Source: Nonlabens xiamenensis (GTDB lineage: Bacteria > Bacteroidota > Bacteroidia > Flavobacteriales > Flavobacteriaceae). Taken from it: 64,000 nucleotides of DNA. Every line of letters starts with the position of its first letter. Position 1 is the first letter of the stretch. Shown in pieces: positions 63,560 through 64,000 of this stretch. Position numbers and translations under genes: made by a program. The stretch lies in the NCBI RefSeq assembly GCF_003865345.1, contig NZ_RMVE01000005.1:1-64000 (forward strand), read 5' to 3'. The notes below the pieces were generated by a model. That model did not search any database. It had not been told where the DNA came from and saw nothing but the letters and a program-made list of their open reading frames with translations.

Positions 63560-64000
63560 AACGGTCCAGGCTATGATTTCGTTGCGGTGAAAATCCGCTA
63601 GGATTTTCGCTCATCACCAAGCTCTTGCTGGCAAGATAGGAATTTTCGGTAGAAAATTCCGCAGCAATGAATCATAGCCCTTGTTACCATCTGTAACGCC
63701 CGCAATTACATTCAGAACGTCTTTTTGAGCGCCGGGTAATCTTCACATGAGTTGACAGATTCGCCGCCAACTTCAAAGTCTGCAGATGAATAAACACTGG
63801 AGTTGTATTCGCTATTAACGTTTATTTGTTTGTCTTGCCTCAATCTGTTCACTTGCTGATTAACGGGTCCACAAATGGCCCTGCAATTGTTTTCCGCTAT
63901 TCAACCTGCTCAAGAGTTGATTTGGAGAATAGCGGAATAGAAAGGAGTTTGTATCGGATTTTTCAGCCTGAAAATCGGTGTAAAAGTTTAAAGCTCTGAA
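63560..64000 (-). mobile_element. recurrent ORF-less cassette, copy 9 (truncated by window edge)
   Basis: Palindrome 63560-63685 plus core from 63683. The sequence reaches the GAAGCTCTGAA-type end about 20 bp short of the expected GATGGTAAC. Second variant block present. The array evidently continues to the right. Confidence 0.87.

Larger units (their letters stand above)
7056..64000 (-). mobile_element. integron-like gene-cassette array, continues past the right edge
   Basis: About 45 gene cassettes and 9 copies of a recurrent ORF-less cassette, all oriented to be read on the minus strand, are separated by palindromic sites that start AAC(G) and end GTT on the + strand. The outer 8-13 bases of each cassette form an inverted repeat private to that cassette. 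The architecture matches integron cassettes (R''-L''-loop-L'-R', crossover between G and TT), but the R' box is usually only GTTR rather than GTTRRRY and no integrase gene lies in the window. Sites are degenerate from 7 to 12 kb and clean further right. Confidence 0.85.

Noticed and set aside
16672-63990. ORF-less repeat as a MITE or insertion sequence
   Set aside because: No transposase, and its ends coincide exactly with cassette end boxes and always join another cassette's site. I saw no target duplications.
16672-64000. Regularly recurring repeats as a CRISPR array
   Set aside because: Units are 0.4-8 kb apart, about 463 bp long and separated by genes; no short direct repeats with uniform spacers and no cas genes.
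1-64000. tRNA, rRNA or riboswitch genes
   Set aside because: I looked for conserved tRNA and rRNA sequence and found none. The many stem-loops are the cassette sites.
7056-64000. One long operon across the array
   Set aside because: Genes are separated by strong palindromes and unrelated leaders; only the multi-gene cassettes show coupling by overlap or short gaps.

Overview
The window looks like a flavobacterial (Bacteroidota) chromosome. The DNA is AT-rich, there are many small lipoproteins with an LSC-type lipobox, two proteins end in type IX secretion (T9SS) sorting tails, and several families are typical of Flavobacteriaceae. This placement is inferred from gene content, not from a marker gene.

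Region 1 (1-6237) is ordinary chromosome. It holds a secreted sialidase-like BNR protein with Ig-like repeats (running off the left edge), a secreted SASA-domain (sialate O-acetylesterase type) protein with a T9SS tail, and a 1.27 kb gene-poor gap containing a fossil copy of a gene start.

Region 2 (about 7.05 kb to the right edge) is the notable part: a long one-directional array of gene cassettes built like an integron or CALIN (attC cluster lacking an integrase). Nearly every gene lies on the minus strand. One or a few genes at a time are separated by imperfect palindromes of about 45-190 bp, which I call attC-like sites. On the + strand each site starts with AAC (usually AACG) and ends with GTT. 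The bases just inside each cassette's two ends are inverted repeats of each other but differ between cassettes, for example GTTGTGGTTAATG...CATTAACCACAAC around the cation transporter. This is what crossover between G and TT of an integron R' box would leave. I count about 55 sites: about 40 clear, 6 degenerate at the left end, and 9 carried by one recurring 463-bp cassette without a normal gene. That recurrent cassette always moves with the same palindrome on its left (3' side in the reading direction) and meets a different palindrome on its right. This fixes the layout as gene followed by its own 3' attC, read on the minus strand. No integrase is present. Sites decay toward the left, so the insertion end (attI/intI), if it exists, should lie to the right of the window.

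Cargo: mostly small lipoproteins and membrane proteins, plus two methyltransferases, a GNAT, an RDD protein, DUF2750, DUF5063 and SUKH proteins, a Ser/Thr kinase, an M50/TPR protein, a fatty-acid desaturase, a CDF transporter and a three-gene AraC cassette. Two cassettes are exceptionally large: a 7.8 kb type I restriction-modification operon with an extra PD-(D/E)XK-like gene, and a 5.4 kb Wadjet (JetC-D-A-B) operon. These two share a homologous stretch of about 110 bp between site and operon, so the array also works as a defence island. At least four cassette genes are frameshifted or carry an internal stop, and an IS110-family remnant sits between two sites.
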